The notes beneath the pieces are model-generated. The model saw nothing but the letters and a program-made list of their open reading frames with translations, searched no databases and had not been told where the DNA came from. The position numbers and the translations under genes were made by a program. A stretch of 64,000 nucleotides of DNA, taken from NCBI RefSeq assembly GCF_022698165.1, contig NZ_JALDAY010000002.1:868001-932000 (forward strand), in the 5' to 3' direction. This document shows, one piece after another, positions 42,226-50,577 of the stretch. Origin of the DNA: Streptomyces cylindrosporus. Its GTDB lineage: Bacteria; Actinomycetota; Actinomycetes; Streptomycetales; Streptomycetaceae. The first letter of the stretch is position 1, and every line of letters begins with the position of its first letter.

Positions 42226-43551
42226 GTGACGCCGCATCAGCTCGAATCGCTGCAAGCAACCGCCATCGCCGGCATCGCCGGCATCCTGATCGCGGGCACG
42301 GCCCTCGCCCATCTGGCCCGCAAAGTGCGCCAGCCCGCGGTCATCGGTGAGATCACCGCCGGCATCCTGCTCGGCCCCAGCCTGCTCGGGCTGTTCCCCG
42401 GCGATCTGACGCACCGTCTCTTCCCGGACAACGTCCGGCCCTTATTGTCCATGGTCGCCCAACTCGGCCTTCTGCTCTTCATGTTCACCGTCGGCTGGGA
42501 GCTGGACTGGGCCTCGATGCGCCGGCGCAAGAGCTCCGTGGTCGGGGTGACCGCCGGCAGCATGCTGGCCCCGCTGCTGCTGGGCATGGGCGTTGCCGCC
42601 CTGCTCTACCACAACCACTCCGTGGTCGACGGCAAGACCGTGCCGATGCACTCCTTCACGCTCTACCTGGGCGTCAGCATGTCGATCACGGCGTTCCCGG
42701 TGCTGGCCCGCATCCTCAAGGACAACGGCCTCAGCCGCACCGGGATCGGGGCGCTCGCCCTGACCAGCGCGGCCTTCGGCGACGTCCTCGCCTGGTGTCT
42801 GCTCGCCGCCGTCGTCGCGGTCGTCACCGCGTCCGGCCCCTCGGGGTTCACCGACACGCTGTGGATGTCCGCCGGTTACGGCGCCGCGATGATCGTCGTC
42901 GTACGGCCGCTGCTCGCCAGGGCCGTGGCCCGGATCGCCCGCAAGGGCACGGGAGTCCATCTGGCGGCGCTGGTCACGGCGGGCCTGCTGCTGTCCGCGT
43001 TCGCCACCTCGAAGATCGGCATCCATCCCATCTTCGGTGCCTTCGCCTTCGGGCTGGTCATGCCCCGCAAGCCGCAGGTGCTGCTGGAGGAGCGGATGCT
43101 GAAGCCGCTGCAGCACGCCGGGGAACTGATGCTGCCGGTCTACTTCATCATCACCGGCCTCTCGGTCGACATCGCCGCGATGTCGCTCACCGCCTGGGGC
43201 GAGCTGGGCCTCATCCTGGCCGCCGCGGTCTGCGGAAAGATCCTCGGCGCCGGGCTGCCCGCGAAGTCGTTCGGGCTGAGCTGGCGGGAGTCGACCGGCG
43301 TCGGCGTGCTGATGAACACCCGCGGACTGACCGAACTGATCATCCTCGGCGTCGGACTGAGCCTCGGCGTGCTGGACGACACGCTGTTCACCGAGATGGT
43401 CCTCATGGCCCTGATCACCACCGCCATGACCGGCCCGCTCCTCCCCCACCTCTTCCCCTCGGTACGGATGGGCCTGGTCAGCTCGCGCCCCGCGGCCTCC
43501 GTGGTCCGCATGCCCGAGCCGGCGGACCAGGCCACCGACCTGGCCGGTTGA
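42226..43551 (+). CDS. CPA2-type cation/proton antiporter
   Basis: The 441-residue membrane protein has about 12 helices and starts with GTG 42226. Family features include LARKVRQPAVIGEITAGILL, the Asp pair region in TSAAFGDVLAW, and the KIGIHPIFGAFAFGLVMP and MNTRGLTELIIL segments. It exchanges Na+ or K+ for H+. In this cluster it may restore ion gradients disturbed by a protonophoric halogenated pyrrole product; that is inference. Codon 73 is TTA (42442-42444), a leucine codon read only by the bldA tRNA in Streptomyces, so translation may depend on development. Confidence 0.87.
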   Translation: MTPHQLESLQATAIAGIAGILIAGTALAHLARKVRQPAVIGEITAGILLGPSLLGLFPGDLTHRLFPDNVRPLLSMVAQLGLLLFMFTVGWELDWASMRRRKSSVVGVTAGSMLAPLLLGMGVAALLYHNHSVVDGKTVPMHSFTLYLGVSMSITAFPVLARILKDNGLSRTGIGALALTSAAFGDVLAWCLLAAVVAVVTASGPSGFTDTLWMSAGYGAAMIVVVRPLLARAVARIARKGTGVHLAALVTAGLLLSAFATSKIGIHPIFGAFAFGLVMPRKPQVLLEERMLKPLQHAGELMLPVYFIITGLSVDIAAMSLTAWGELGLILAAAVCGKILGAGLPAKSFGLSWRESTGVGVLMNTRGLTELIILGVGLSLGVLDDTLFTEMVLMALITTAMTGPLLPHLFPSVRMGLVSSRPAASVVRMPEPADQATDLAG

Positions 43552-43579
43552 AGCCACGCACAGACAAGGAGATGGTCAG

Positions 43580-44980
43580 GTGCACCCCGTCATCAGCACG
43601 CTGTCCCGGGTCTTCGACATGCCGTCGGAGTTCATCGGCGACGAGATGAAGCTCCGTGCCGTGGCCAGCTGGGACGACCTCACCGCCGTGGAGCTCCAGG
43701 TCCATCTGGAGCACGAGTTGGGCACCACCCTCGACGACCACCTCATCGAACGCATCGAGTCCGTCGGCCAGTTGCGCGCGTTCTACGACGAGCGGCTGGC
43801 CCAACTCGCGGGCGCCAAGGCCCCGCCCGACGCGTCCGCGATCGCCCCTCCACTGCCCGGGCCGGGCCGGCCGGGACTGCCGGAGGACGCCTCCGAGATG
43901 GTGTTCGGCGAGACCGGCATCTCCGAGGTGGACGCGGTGCGCGGCCGGCTGTCCTACCGGGGCTACCCCATCGAGGAGCTGATCGGCAGGGTGACCTTCG
44001 AGGAGGTCGTCCATCTGCTGATCCGGGGCTGGCTGCCCGACCCCGACGAGCTGGCCGGCTTCCGCGCCCGGCTCGCCGCGGCCCGGGAACTGCCCGCCAT
44101 GGTCGCCACCAACCTGGTGCTCAACGCGGGCTGCAGCACCTCCTCCGTACTGCGCACCGCGGTCTCCGCGCTCGCGGTCGCCGCGGAGGCGGACGCCGAT
44201 CCGGCCGCCCACATCGACCTCGGGGAGCGCATCATCGCGCGCATCCCCACCATCTTCGCGACCCAGCAGGCGGCCCGCTCGGGACGCAAACTCCCGCGCC
44301 CGGAACCGGAGTTGTCGCACGCCGAGAACATCCTGCACATGCTGGGCCTGCCCCGTGACCCGGAACGGGTACGGCTGGTCGACCTGTGCCTGGTGCTCCA
44401 GGCCGAACACGGCTGCAACGCCTCGGCGTTCGCGGCCCGGGTCGCGGCCGGCACCGGCGCCGACACCTTCGCCACCATGTCCGTGGCGCTGGCCACCTTC
44501 ACCGGCCCGCTGCACGGCGGCGCCGCCCACCAGGTCATCGACCTGGCCCGCGAGGAGAACAACCCCAACACGGCCGCCGCCTATCTGCGCGGCCGGGTCG
44601 ACCAGGTACGCGCCGCCCGCGCCCGGCAGGTCTCCTACGCCGAGGAGGACCCCCGGGTCCGCCCGCTGCGCGAGGCCGCCCGCAGCTTCCGCGGCAGCCC
44701 CGACGACGAGCACGTCCTCAGGGTCCTGGACGCCGTGCGGACCGCGGCCCACCCGTCCAAGGGCCCCCGCCCCTATCTGACGGTGGACTGCTACGCCGCC
44801 GCGATCTACCACATGCTCGGCATGCCCTCCGACCTGTTCGTGCCGATGTTCGCCGCCGCCCGGGTCCCCGGCTGGCTCGCACACGTCGCCGAACAGCGGG
44901 CCCAGCAGGGCGGCATCCACCCGCGGCTGCGCTATGTCGGCCCACGGAACCTGCGCCTGCCCTCACCCGAACAGAACTGA
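43580..44980 (+). CDS. citrate synthase-like enzyme with an N-terminal ACP-like domain
   Basis: The 466-residue protein starts with GTG 43580 (AAGGAG upstream). Residues 1-80 resemble an acyl carrier fold (FDMPSEFIGDEMKLRAVASW, then VELQVHLEHELGTTLDDHLI). The expected phosphopantetheine Ser position reads WDDLTAVEL, with no Ser. From about residue 108 the protein is citrate synthase: ISEVDAVRGRLSYRGYPIEE, His277 (EHGCNAS), His312 (GPLHGGAA) and Asp403 (LTVDCY). The usual GFGHRVY catalytic His is replaced: ARARQVSY, with Gln350 at its position. Substrate and reaction are probably not standard citrate formation. It is 28 bp after the antiporter gene and begins a run of coupled genes. Confidence 0.8.
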   Translation: MHPVISTLSRVFDMPSEFIGDEMKLRAVASWDDLTAVELQVHLEHELGTTLDDHLIERIESVGQLRAFYDERLAQLAGAKAPPDASAIAPPLPGPGRPGLPEDASEMVFGETGISEVDAVRGRLSYRGYPIEELIGRVTFEEVVHLLIRGWLPDPDELAGFRARLAAARELPAMVATNLVLNAGCSTSSVLRTAVSALAVAAEADADPAAHIDLGERIIARIPTIFATQQAARSGRKLPRPEPELSHAENILHMLGLPRDPERVRLVDLCLVLQAEHGCNASAFAARVAAGTGADTFATMSVALATFTGPLHGGAAHQVIDLAREENNPNTAAAYLRGRVDQVRAARARQVSYAEEDPRVRPLREAARSFRGSPDDEHVLRVLDAVRTAAHPSKGPRPYLTVDCYAAAIYHMLGMPSDLFVPMFAAARVPGWLAHVAEQRAQQGGIHPRLRYVGPRNLRLPSPEQN

Positions 44981-45031
44981 CAGCGACCGCCGACGGGAGG
45001 GCGCCCCCTTCCCCGTACCCCAGGAGAAGAT

Positions 45032-46165
45032 GTGGAGTTCGGCTGGAACGAAGAGCAACAGGCCCGCTACGACGACGTGTTGACGGCCACCCGTGCCGCC
45101 TTCCCCACGCCGCCCGGCAGCGGGTTCTACAGCCGCAAGGACTGGCTGCTGCTCGGCGAGATCGGCCTTCTCGGGGCCTGTCTGCCCGAGGAGTACGGCG
45201 GACAGGGCCTCGGCGCCCTCGACACCGCCCGCGTGGTGGAGGCGGTGGGCCGCGGCTGCGCCGACACCGGGCTGGTGTTCGGCGCGGCGGCGCACACCTT
45301 CGCCTGCGCGGTGCCGATCGCCGCGTTCGGCACCCCGGAGACCAAACGCCGGCTGCTGCCCGAGCTGGCCGCCGGCCGGCTGATCGCCGGAAACGCGATG
45401 ACGGAGCCCGAGGCCGGCTCGGACTCCTCGCGGCTCGGCATGATCGCGACCGCCGTCGACGGCGGATACCTCCTCAACGGCACCAAGAGCTTCGTCAGCA
45501 ACGGTCCGGCGGCCGACGTGTACGTCACGTACGGGACCGTGAACCCGAAGGCCGGCTTCCTCGGCGTGACCGGCTTCGTCGTCGACCGCGGCGCCGAAGG
45601 GGTCGTGGTCGGAGCGCCGTACGAGAAGATGGGCATGCACTCCTGCCCGGCCGGGGCCGTCACCTTCGAGGACTGCTTCGTGCCCGAGGCACAGGTGCTC
45701 GGCGGGGTCGGCGCGGGCGCGGCGATCTTCCAGCACTCCATGGGCTGGGAGCGCGCCTGCCTCTTCGCCCTCTATCTCGGGCTCCTGGACCGGCTGTTGG
45801 AGCAGTGCGTCGCGCACGCCAGGCAGCGGCGGCAGTTCGGGCGCCGGATCGGCGAGTTCCAGTCGGTGTCCAACCGCATCGCCGACATCAAGGTGCGCCT
45901 GGAGGGCGCCCGGCTGCTGCTGTACCGCGCCTGCTGGTCGATGGACCAGGGCGAGCCGTCCGTGCTGGAGATCGCGCTGTCGAAACTCGCCGTCTCCGAA
46001 GGGGTGCTGGCCTCGGCCGCCGACGCGGTCCGGATCTTCGGCGGGCGCGGCTACCTGCGCGAGGACGGCATCGAGGCCGCGCTCCGGGACGCCGTGCCCA
46101 GCACGATCTTCTCCGGAACCTCGGACATCCAGCGACAACTGATAGTGAAGGAGATAGGGCTGTGA
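45032..46165 (+). CDS. acyl-CoA dehydrogenase-like prolyl-carrier protein dehydrogenase
   Basis: The 377-residue flavoprotein starts with GTG 45032. The usual medium-chain catalytic Glu near the end is absent (IFSGTSDIQRQL). A Glu at 240 in MGWERACLF occupies the isovaleryl-CoA dehydrogenase-type base position, as in PltE/RedW-class enzymes that oxidise prolyl-S-carrier protein to pyrrolyl-2-carboxyl-S-carrier protein. The FAD/substrate segments NAMTEPEAGSDSS and GTKSFVSNGPAADVY are present. It is followed with a GTGA overlap by a prolyl-AMP ligase-like gene, which makes the pyrrole assignment strong. Confidence 0.85.
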   Translation: MEFGWNEEQQARYDDVLTATRAAFPTPPGSGFYSRKDWLLLGEIGLLGACLPEEYGGQGLGALDTARVVEAVGRGCADTGLVFGAAAHTFACAVPIAAFGTPETKRRLLPELAAGRLIAGNAMTEPEAGSDSSRLGMIATAVDGGYLLNGTKSFVSNGPAADVYVTYGTVNPKAGFLGVTGFVVDRGAEGVVVGAPYEKMGMHSCPAGAVTFEDCFVPEAQVLGGVGAGAAIFQHSMGWERACLFALYLGLLDRLLEQCVAHARQRRQFGRRIGEFQSVSNRIADIKVRLEGARLLLYRACWSMDQGEPSVLEIALSKLAVSEGVLASAADAVRIFGGRGYLREDGIEAALRDAVPSTIFSGTSDIQRQLIVKEIGL

Positions 46166-47631
46166 GGCTCCACCGACTCGTCATCGACTCGGCCCGGCGC
46201 GCCCCGGACGCGCCGGCCGTGCGCACCTCCCAAGGGGTGCACAGCTACCGGGAACTCGACGAACTCGCCGACCGGTACGCCGCCGCCCTGCACCGGCGCG
46301 GAGTGCGGCCCGGCGACCGGGTGGTGCTGTGGACCCACAAGAGCGTCGACGCCGTGGCCCTCATGCAGGGCGCGCTGCGCGTCGGCGCGGTCTACGTCCC
46401 GGTCAGCGCCAACAACCCCGCCGCGCGGGTGCGCCGTATCGCCGCGGGCTGCGGCCCGGCCCTGGTGGTGGCCGACGCCGACGGCATCCGGCGGGCCACC
46501 GACACCGACTGGCCCGGCGAGCTGCCGCTGGCCGCCTTCGACGACGTACGCCAGGAGGCGCCCGCGGCGGACGCGCCGCCGGTGCACGAGAACGAGCCGG
46601 ACGACCCGGCGTACATCCTCTACACCTCCGGTTCCACGGGCGAGCCCAAGGGCGTGTGCATCAGCCACCGCAACGCGCTGGCCTTCGTCGACTGGGCGGT
46701 CGCCGAGACCGGGGTCACCGCCTCCGACCGGCTCTCCAACCACGCCCCCTTCAACTTCGACCTCTCCGTCTTCGACCTCTACGCCGCCTTCAAGGCGGGC
46801 GCCTCCGTCTTCCTGATCCCGGAGGGACTCGCCTACGACCCCGCCCAGCTCGGCACGCTGCTGCGCGAGCAGCGGATCAGCGTCTGGTACTCGGTGCCCT
46901 CGGCGCTGATCCTGATGATGCAGCGCGGCGACCTGCTCGCGGGCGACCCGCCCGAGGCGCTGCGGGTGTGCATCTTCGCGGGCGAGCCCTTCCCGATCCA
47001 GCAGGTGCACGAGCTGCGCAAGGCCTGGCCGGACGTGCGGATGTTCAACTGGTACGGCCCGACCGAGACCAACGTCTGCACCAGTTACGAGGTCACCGAA
47101 CGCGATCTCGGCTCCACCCGCGCGCTGCCGATCGGCGCACCGGCCTCCGGGGACCGGATCCGGATCCATCCGCCGCGTGCCCGCGAGGGCGAGATCGTGG
47201 TCGCCGGTCCCACGGTGATGCTCGGCTACTGGGGCCGCGAGCCTCAGCAGGGCCCCTACTTCACCGGCGACATCGGCCGGATGGGCCCCGACGGGATGCT
47301 GGAGTACGTCGGCCGGCGAGACCAGATGGTGAAGGTGCGCGGGCACCGGATCGAGCTCGGCGACGTCGAGTCCGTGGTCGCCGCGCACCCGAAGGTGGCC
47401 GCCGCGTCCTGCGTGGTCGTGGGCAGCGGACTGGACGCCAGGATCCACGCCGTGGTGGTGCCGGACGGCCCCAGGCCGCCCGGCCTGCTGGAGCTCAAGC
47501 GGGACTGCGCGGACCGCCTCCCGCTCTACATGGTGGTCGACGCGGTACACATCGTCGACGAACTCCCGCTGACCGCCAACGGCAAGACGGACCGTCAGGC
47601 CCTACTGGATCGGATCACTGCCGATGACTGA
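46162..47631 (+). CDS. L-prolyl-AMP ligase (carrier-protein loading)
   Basis: The 489-residue standalone adenylation enzyme starts with GTG 46162. Core motifs are YILYTSGSTGEPKGV (A3), FNWYGPTETNVCTSY (A5), YFTGDIGRMGPDGMLEYVGR (A7), RRDQMVKVRGHRIELGDVES (A8) and NGKTDRQALL (A10, catalytic Lys). It resembles PltF/RedM-type enzymes, which activate L-proline and load a discrete carrier protein. The context (dehydrogenase, small carrier protein, halogenase) supports proline rather than another amino acid. Its end overlaps the flavin reductase start by 8 bp. Confidence 0.85.
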   Translation: MRLHRLVIDSARRAPDAPAVRTSQGVHSYRELDELADRYAAALHRRGVRPGDRVVLWTHKSVDAVALMQGALRVGAVYVPVSANNPAARVRRIAAGCGPALVVADADGIRRATDTDWPGELPLAAFDDVRQEAPAADAPPVHENEPDDPAYILYTSGSTGEPKGVCISHRNALAFVDWAVAETGVTASDRLSNHAPFNFDLSVFDLYAAFKAGASVFLIPEGLAYDPAQLGTLLREQRISVWYSVPSALILMMQRGDLLAGDPPEALRVCIFAGEPFPIQQVHELRKAWPDVRMFNWYGPTETNVCTSYEVTERDLGSTRALPIGAPASGDRIRIHPPRAREGEIVVAGPTVMLGYWGREPQQGPYFTGDIGRMGPDGMLEYVGRRDQMVKVRGHRIELGDVESVVAAHPKVAAASCVVVGSGLDARIHAVVVPDGPRPPGLLELKRDCADRLPLYMVVDAVHIVDELPLTANGKTDRQALLDRITADD

Positions 47632-48157
47632 GCAACTGGAGCCCATGGAGGGCCTGTTGGACCAGGTGGACCTGAACACCTTCCGTTCGGTGATGGGTTC
47701 GCTGCCGACCGGGGTGAGCGTGGTCACCAGCATCACCGCAGAGGGCGAGCCGCGCGGTCTGACGTGCAGCGCGGTGTGCAGCGTGTCGGCCTCGCCGCCG
47801 CTGCTCCTGGTCTGCGTGAAGCATCCCAGCGCCACCCTGGAGGCCATCCACGAGAGCTCGGTCTTCGCGGTGAACTTCCTGTCCTCCGGGATGGCGGACG
47901 TCGCCAAGACCTTCGCCTCACCGGTGCCGGAGCGCTTCGAGGGGGTCCCCTGGACCCAGGGCAAGCGGATCGCCGCGCCGGTGCTGCACGCCACCGTGGC
48001 GACCGCCGAGTGCATTCTGACCAGCAGCTATCTGGCGGGCGACCACCAGATCCTGGTCGGCCGGCTGGTCCACGGCGACGTGAGCACGGTGCACACGCCG
48101 CTGGCGTACTGGAGGGCGCGGTTCTCGGAGCTTACGGCGGCCACGCCGGCGGCCTGA
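47624..48157 (+). CDS. flavin reductase
   Basis: The 177-residue FMN-binding split-barrel flavin:NAD(P)H reductase contains FRSVMGSLPTGVSVVTSIT, the family start, and GLTCSAVCSVSASPPLLLVC. It makes reduced FADH2 for two-component flavin enzymes, here most likely the cluster halogenase. It overlaps the prolyl ligase by 8 bp and is last in the antiporter-citrate synthase-dehydrogenase-ligase-reductase run. A long perfect palindrome follows its stop. Confidence 0.87.
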   Translation: MTEQLEPMEGLLDQVDLNTFRSVMGSLPTGVSVVTSITAEGEPRGLTCSAVCSVSASPPLLLVCVKHPSATLEAIHESSVFAVNFLSSGMADVAKTFASPVPERFEGVPWTQGKRIAAPVLHATVATAECILTSSYLAGDHQILVGRLVHGDVSTVHTPLAYWRARFSELTAATPAA

Positions 48158-48170
48158 GGCGGGCGTACGG

Positions 48171-48218
48171 ACAGTGCTATGTCACATACCACTGCAGTGG
48201 TATGTGACATAGCACTGT
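48171..48218. terminator. 48-bp perfect palindrome, bidirectional terminator
   Basis: The left arm (48171-48194, starting ACAGTGCTATGTCACATACC) and right arm (48195-48218) are exact reverse complements with no spacer. It lies 13 bp after the flavin reductase stop and 6 bp after the convergent thioesterase stop. It is AT-richer than its surroundings. It should form a very stable hairpin in either transcript. Confidence 0.85.
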
Positions 48219-48224
48219 TCTGCG

Positions 48225-48992
48225 TCAGCGGGCGGCGGCCAGCGGCAGGGCCCGCAGCACGCCTGCGACATAGGCGTGGAACGCCGGGTCGTCGAGCAGG
48301 AAGTGCCCGCCGGGCAGCCACTCGATCCGTACGTCGCCCGACCCGTGGTTCTCCCAGTCGCGCAGGCCCGCGTCGTCGACCATCGGGTCGTCCGTGCCCG
48401 CGCTCACCCACAGCGGGCAGGCGAGCGGCGGTCCGGGCAGGGCCTCGTACGTCTCGGAGAGGGTGAAGTCGGCGCGCAGCACCGGGGTGAACAGCTCGAT
48501 CAGCTCGGGCCGTTCGAAGAGCTGCGGCGGAGTGCCGCCGAGCCGGCGCACGGCGTCGAGGAACGCGGGGACGGCGAGCCGGTGGATGTCCGGGAAGGGC
48601 CGGCGGGCGGTGGGCCCGTTGCGACCGACGACGAGCACGGCGGCGGGCGGGCGGCCCAACGCGGCCCAGTGCCGCCCGAGTTCATAGGCGAAGGCGGCGC
48701 CCATGCTGTGGCCGAGCAGCACGTAACGGCCGGTGGTGTGCGGGGCGGAGGCCCGGACCAGGTCGTCGAGTACGTCGCCGAAGTCGTCGCGAACGGGTTC
48801 GGTCATCCGGGTCCCGTGCCCGGGCAGTTCGAGCAGCACGGTACGGGCGGCACCGCCCACGGACTCCCGCAACGCCGCGAAGGCTCGCGCGGCGCCACCA
48901 GCATGCGGCAGACAGAGCAGGGCGGGCGCACCGGCGGGGTCGGCGGCCGAGGAGAAGGTGGAGGTGGTCGGTCCGGGCGAGCTGAGGGACAT
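48225..48992 (-). CDS. type II thioesterase
   Basis: The protein is 255 residues from ATG 48992 (AAGGAGA upstream); the longer frame is not supported. This GrsT/RifR-type alpha/beta-hydrolase contains LLCLPHAGGAARAF, nucleophile Ser96 in LLGHSMGAAFAYE, an acid in SAGTDDPMVDD and His in LPGGHFLLDD. Type II thioesterases remove stalled or wrong acyl groups from PKS carrier domains. It lies downstream of the PPTase gene on the same strand with a 223-bp gap that shows no gene, only a repeated TTCGAGCGGGTGGA. Confidence 0.88.
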   Translation of the reverse strand: MSLSSPGPTTSTFSSAADPAGAPALLCLPHAGGAARAFAALRESVGGAARTVLLELPGHGTRMTEPVRDDFGDVLDDLVRASAPHTTGRYVLLGHSMGAAFAYELGRHWAALGRPPAAVLVVGRNGPTARRPFPDIHRLAVPAFLDAVRRLGGTPPQLFERPELIELFTPVLRADFTLSETYEALPGPPLACPLWVSAGTDDPMVDDAGLRDWENHGSGDVRIEWLPGGHFLLDDPAFHAYVAGVLRALPLAAAR

Positions 48993-49215
48993 ACGGGTCT
49001 CCTTCGGATGGGCGCGCCGACGGCGAGGGGATGCAGGTCGGCGCGGGGTGGTGGGATTGAGGGTCAGGGGGTCGCAGGTAAGTGCATGGGGCCGAGCTTC
49101 GAGCGGGTGGAGTGCGAGGGGCGGGCCTTCGAGCGGGTGGATCGACGGGGGCAGTCGGGGCCACGCACGCGCATGGGCCGGTGTGTCCTCGGCGTGGTGG
49201 CGTGGCGGGGCATGG

Positions 49216-50124
49216 TCAGGCCCCCGCGTGCGAGCCGGCCGGGATGAGCGGTGCCGGGCCGGTGGGGCGGCGCGTCGTGGGGGTCGGCCGGTGTGGGGCG
49301 CTGGTCGTGGCGGCCACCGGGTGGGGCCCCGCGCTCGTGTGCGCGAGCCCCGTGACCCGGGGCGCCCCCAGGACCCGTACCACCTCTCCCCCACCCGCGA
49401 CCGCCACCGCCGCCCTGAACTCCGGCCCGACGTCGATGAGTTGCAGCCCCCAGGCGCGCGAAGCGCCACCCGGCACCCGGTGCAGCCGCACCGGGCCGAC
49501 GCGCCGCTCCCCCGGTGCCACCCACACCGCCGTGAGGTCACCCGCGAGGCCACTGCCCAGCGCCTTCAGGACCGCCTCCTTGCAGGCCCACCGCGTGAAC
49601 AGGCCATCGTGCAGGGCCCCTGCCGTACCGTCGGGCAAGCCACCTCCACCCCCACGCGGACCACCCTCCGCCCACCCCGCCGCCTCCCAAGGCGAAAGCA
49701 TCTGTCGGCGCAGCCCCGCAGGGTCCCGCAGGGGTCGTACTCGTTCCACGTCGACGCCCACCGGCCCGTCCCGGCTCACCGCGACCAGGGCCAGCCCCTC
49801 CGTGTGGGAGAGGCTGATCCGCAGGCCGGGGTCGCCGGACACGTATGGCTTGCCGAACTTCCCCGCGACAAAGGTGACTTGGGACACCGGTCGGCCGCCG
49901 TAGAGCGCGGTCACCGCCCGCAGCGCCGCGTGCGAGCACGCGTACAGCGCCCGCGAGCCCGGCACGATACGGCCCCAGCGCCGCCGTTCCTCGGGTGACA
50001 GCAGCCCGGCGCAGCGGTTCACGAGCGCCTCCCGGCGGGGTCCTGGTGGCGGCTCGGGGACCACCCAGACATGCACCTCGCCGGGTGGCGGGCCCCCTGT
50101 CACGCCGTACCTCACCGCACTCAT
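49216..50124 (-). CDS. 4'-phosphopantetheinyl transferase, Sfp-type
   Basis: I infer 302 residues from ATG 50124 (GGAGG directly upstream); an earlier ATG at 50196 would lie in the operator region. Family motifs are LRISLSHTEGLALVAVS, GPVGVDVERVRPL (metal-binding Asp/Glu) and FTRWACKEAVLKALGSGL. It transfers the phosphopantetheine arm from CoA to the PKS and prolyl carrier domains. The C-terminal ~45 residues are Pro/Thr/Ala-rich and probably disordered. It is divergent from the carrier-protein gene. Confidence 0.9.
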   Translation of the reverse strand: MSAVRYGVTGGPPPGEVHVWVVPEPPPGPRREALVNRCAGLLSPEERRRWGRIVPGSRALYACSHAALRAVTALYGGRPVSQVTFVAGKFGKPYVSGDPGLRISLSHTEGLALVAVSRDGPVGVDVERVRPLRDPAGLRRQMLSPWEAAGWAEGGPRGGGGGLPDGTAGALHDGLFTRWACKEAVLKALGSGLAGDLTAVWVAPGERRVGPVRLHRVPGGASRAWGLQLIDVGPEFRAAVAVAGGGEVVRVLGAPRVTGLAHTSAGPHPVAATTSAPHRPTPTTRRPTGPAPLIPAGSHAGA

Positions 50125-50164
50125 CACCCCTCCAACCTCGGGTTGATCACTCGCAGTTGGCCCC

Positions 50165-50194
50165 TTGACGCAGAACTCAACACTAGTAGAGTTC
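50165..50194 (+). promoter_or_regulatory. promoter and operator of the carrier protein-halogenase-PKS operon
   Basis: TTGACG (50165-50170), a 16-bp spacer and TAGAGT (50187-50192) fit a vegetative promoter. GAACTC (50173-50178), 10 bp, then GAGTTC (50189-50194) is an inverted repeat covering the spacer and -10, as expected for a repressor site. A GTTGAAATAATC box follows at 50219-50230, and GGAGG (50230-50234) serves the GTG at 50241. Confidence 0.65.
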
Positions 50195-50240
50195 ATCAGG
50201 AAATGACATCATCAGGCGTTGAAATAATCGGAGGCACGGC

Positions 50241-50498
50241 GTGGCCAGTGACCGCGAAGAACTGCTCACCCAGCTCACCGAGTTCGTCCAGGAACGGCTG
50301 CTCTCCGAGCCCGACCCGCAGGGCCTCGCGCCGGACACCCCGCTCCTGGAGTGGGGGATTCTCACCTCGATGAACACGGCCCAGCTGCTCACCTACATCC
50401 GGGACGAGCTGGGGACCAACATCCCGCCGACCGAGCTGACCGGCACCAACTTCCAGAACCTGGACAGCATCACGGACCTGGTTCTGACCCTCCGCTGA
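50241..50498 (+). CDS. prolyl/pyrrolyl carrier protein
   Basis: The 85-residue acyl/peptidyl carrier protein starts with GTG 50241. The sequence TPLLEWGILTSMNTAQLLTY has the LLEWGI(L)xSMN signature of discrete proline carrier proteins such as PltL and RedO, with Ser43 as the phosphopantetheine site. It holds proline while it is oxidised to pyrrole and chlorinated, then donates the starter to the first PKS. It is the first gene of the operon with the halogenase and PKS genes. Confidence 0.88.
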   Translation: MASDREELLTQLTEFVQERLLSEPDPQGLAPDTPLLEWGILTSMNTAQLLTYIRDELGTNIPPTELTGTNFQNLDSITDLVLTLR

Positions 50499-50577
50499 CC
50501 CGCGCGCGTACGGCCGGCACGCGCTGCGCGGCCGCCGCGGCACACCGCCCGACACCACATCACGACAGGAGAACACC

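Noticed and set aside
29942..50230. Classical gamma-butyrolactone autoregulatory elements
   Set aside because: The promoter motifs contain TCAAC/AACTCA, not the ACATAC/GGTTTGT-type halves of known ARE sites, and no AfsA-like synthase gene is present.
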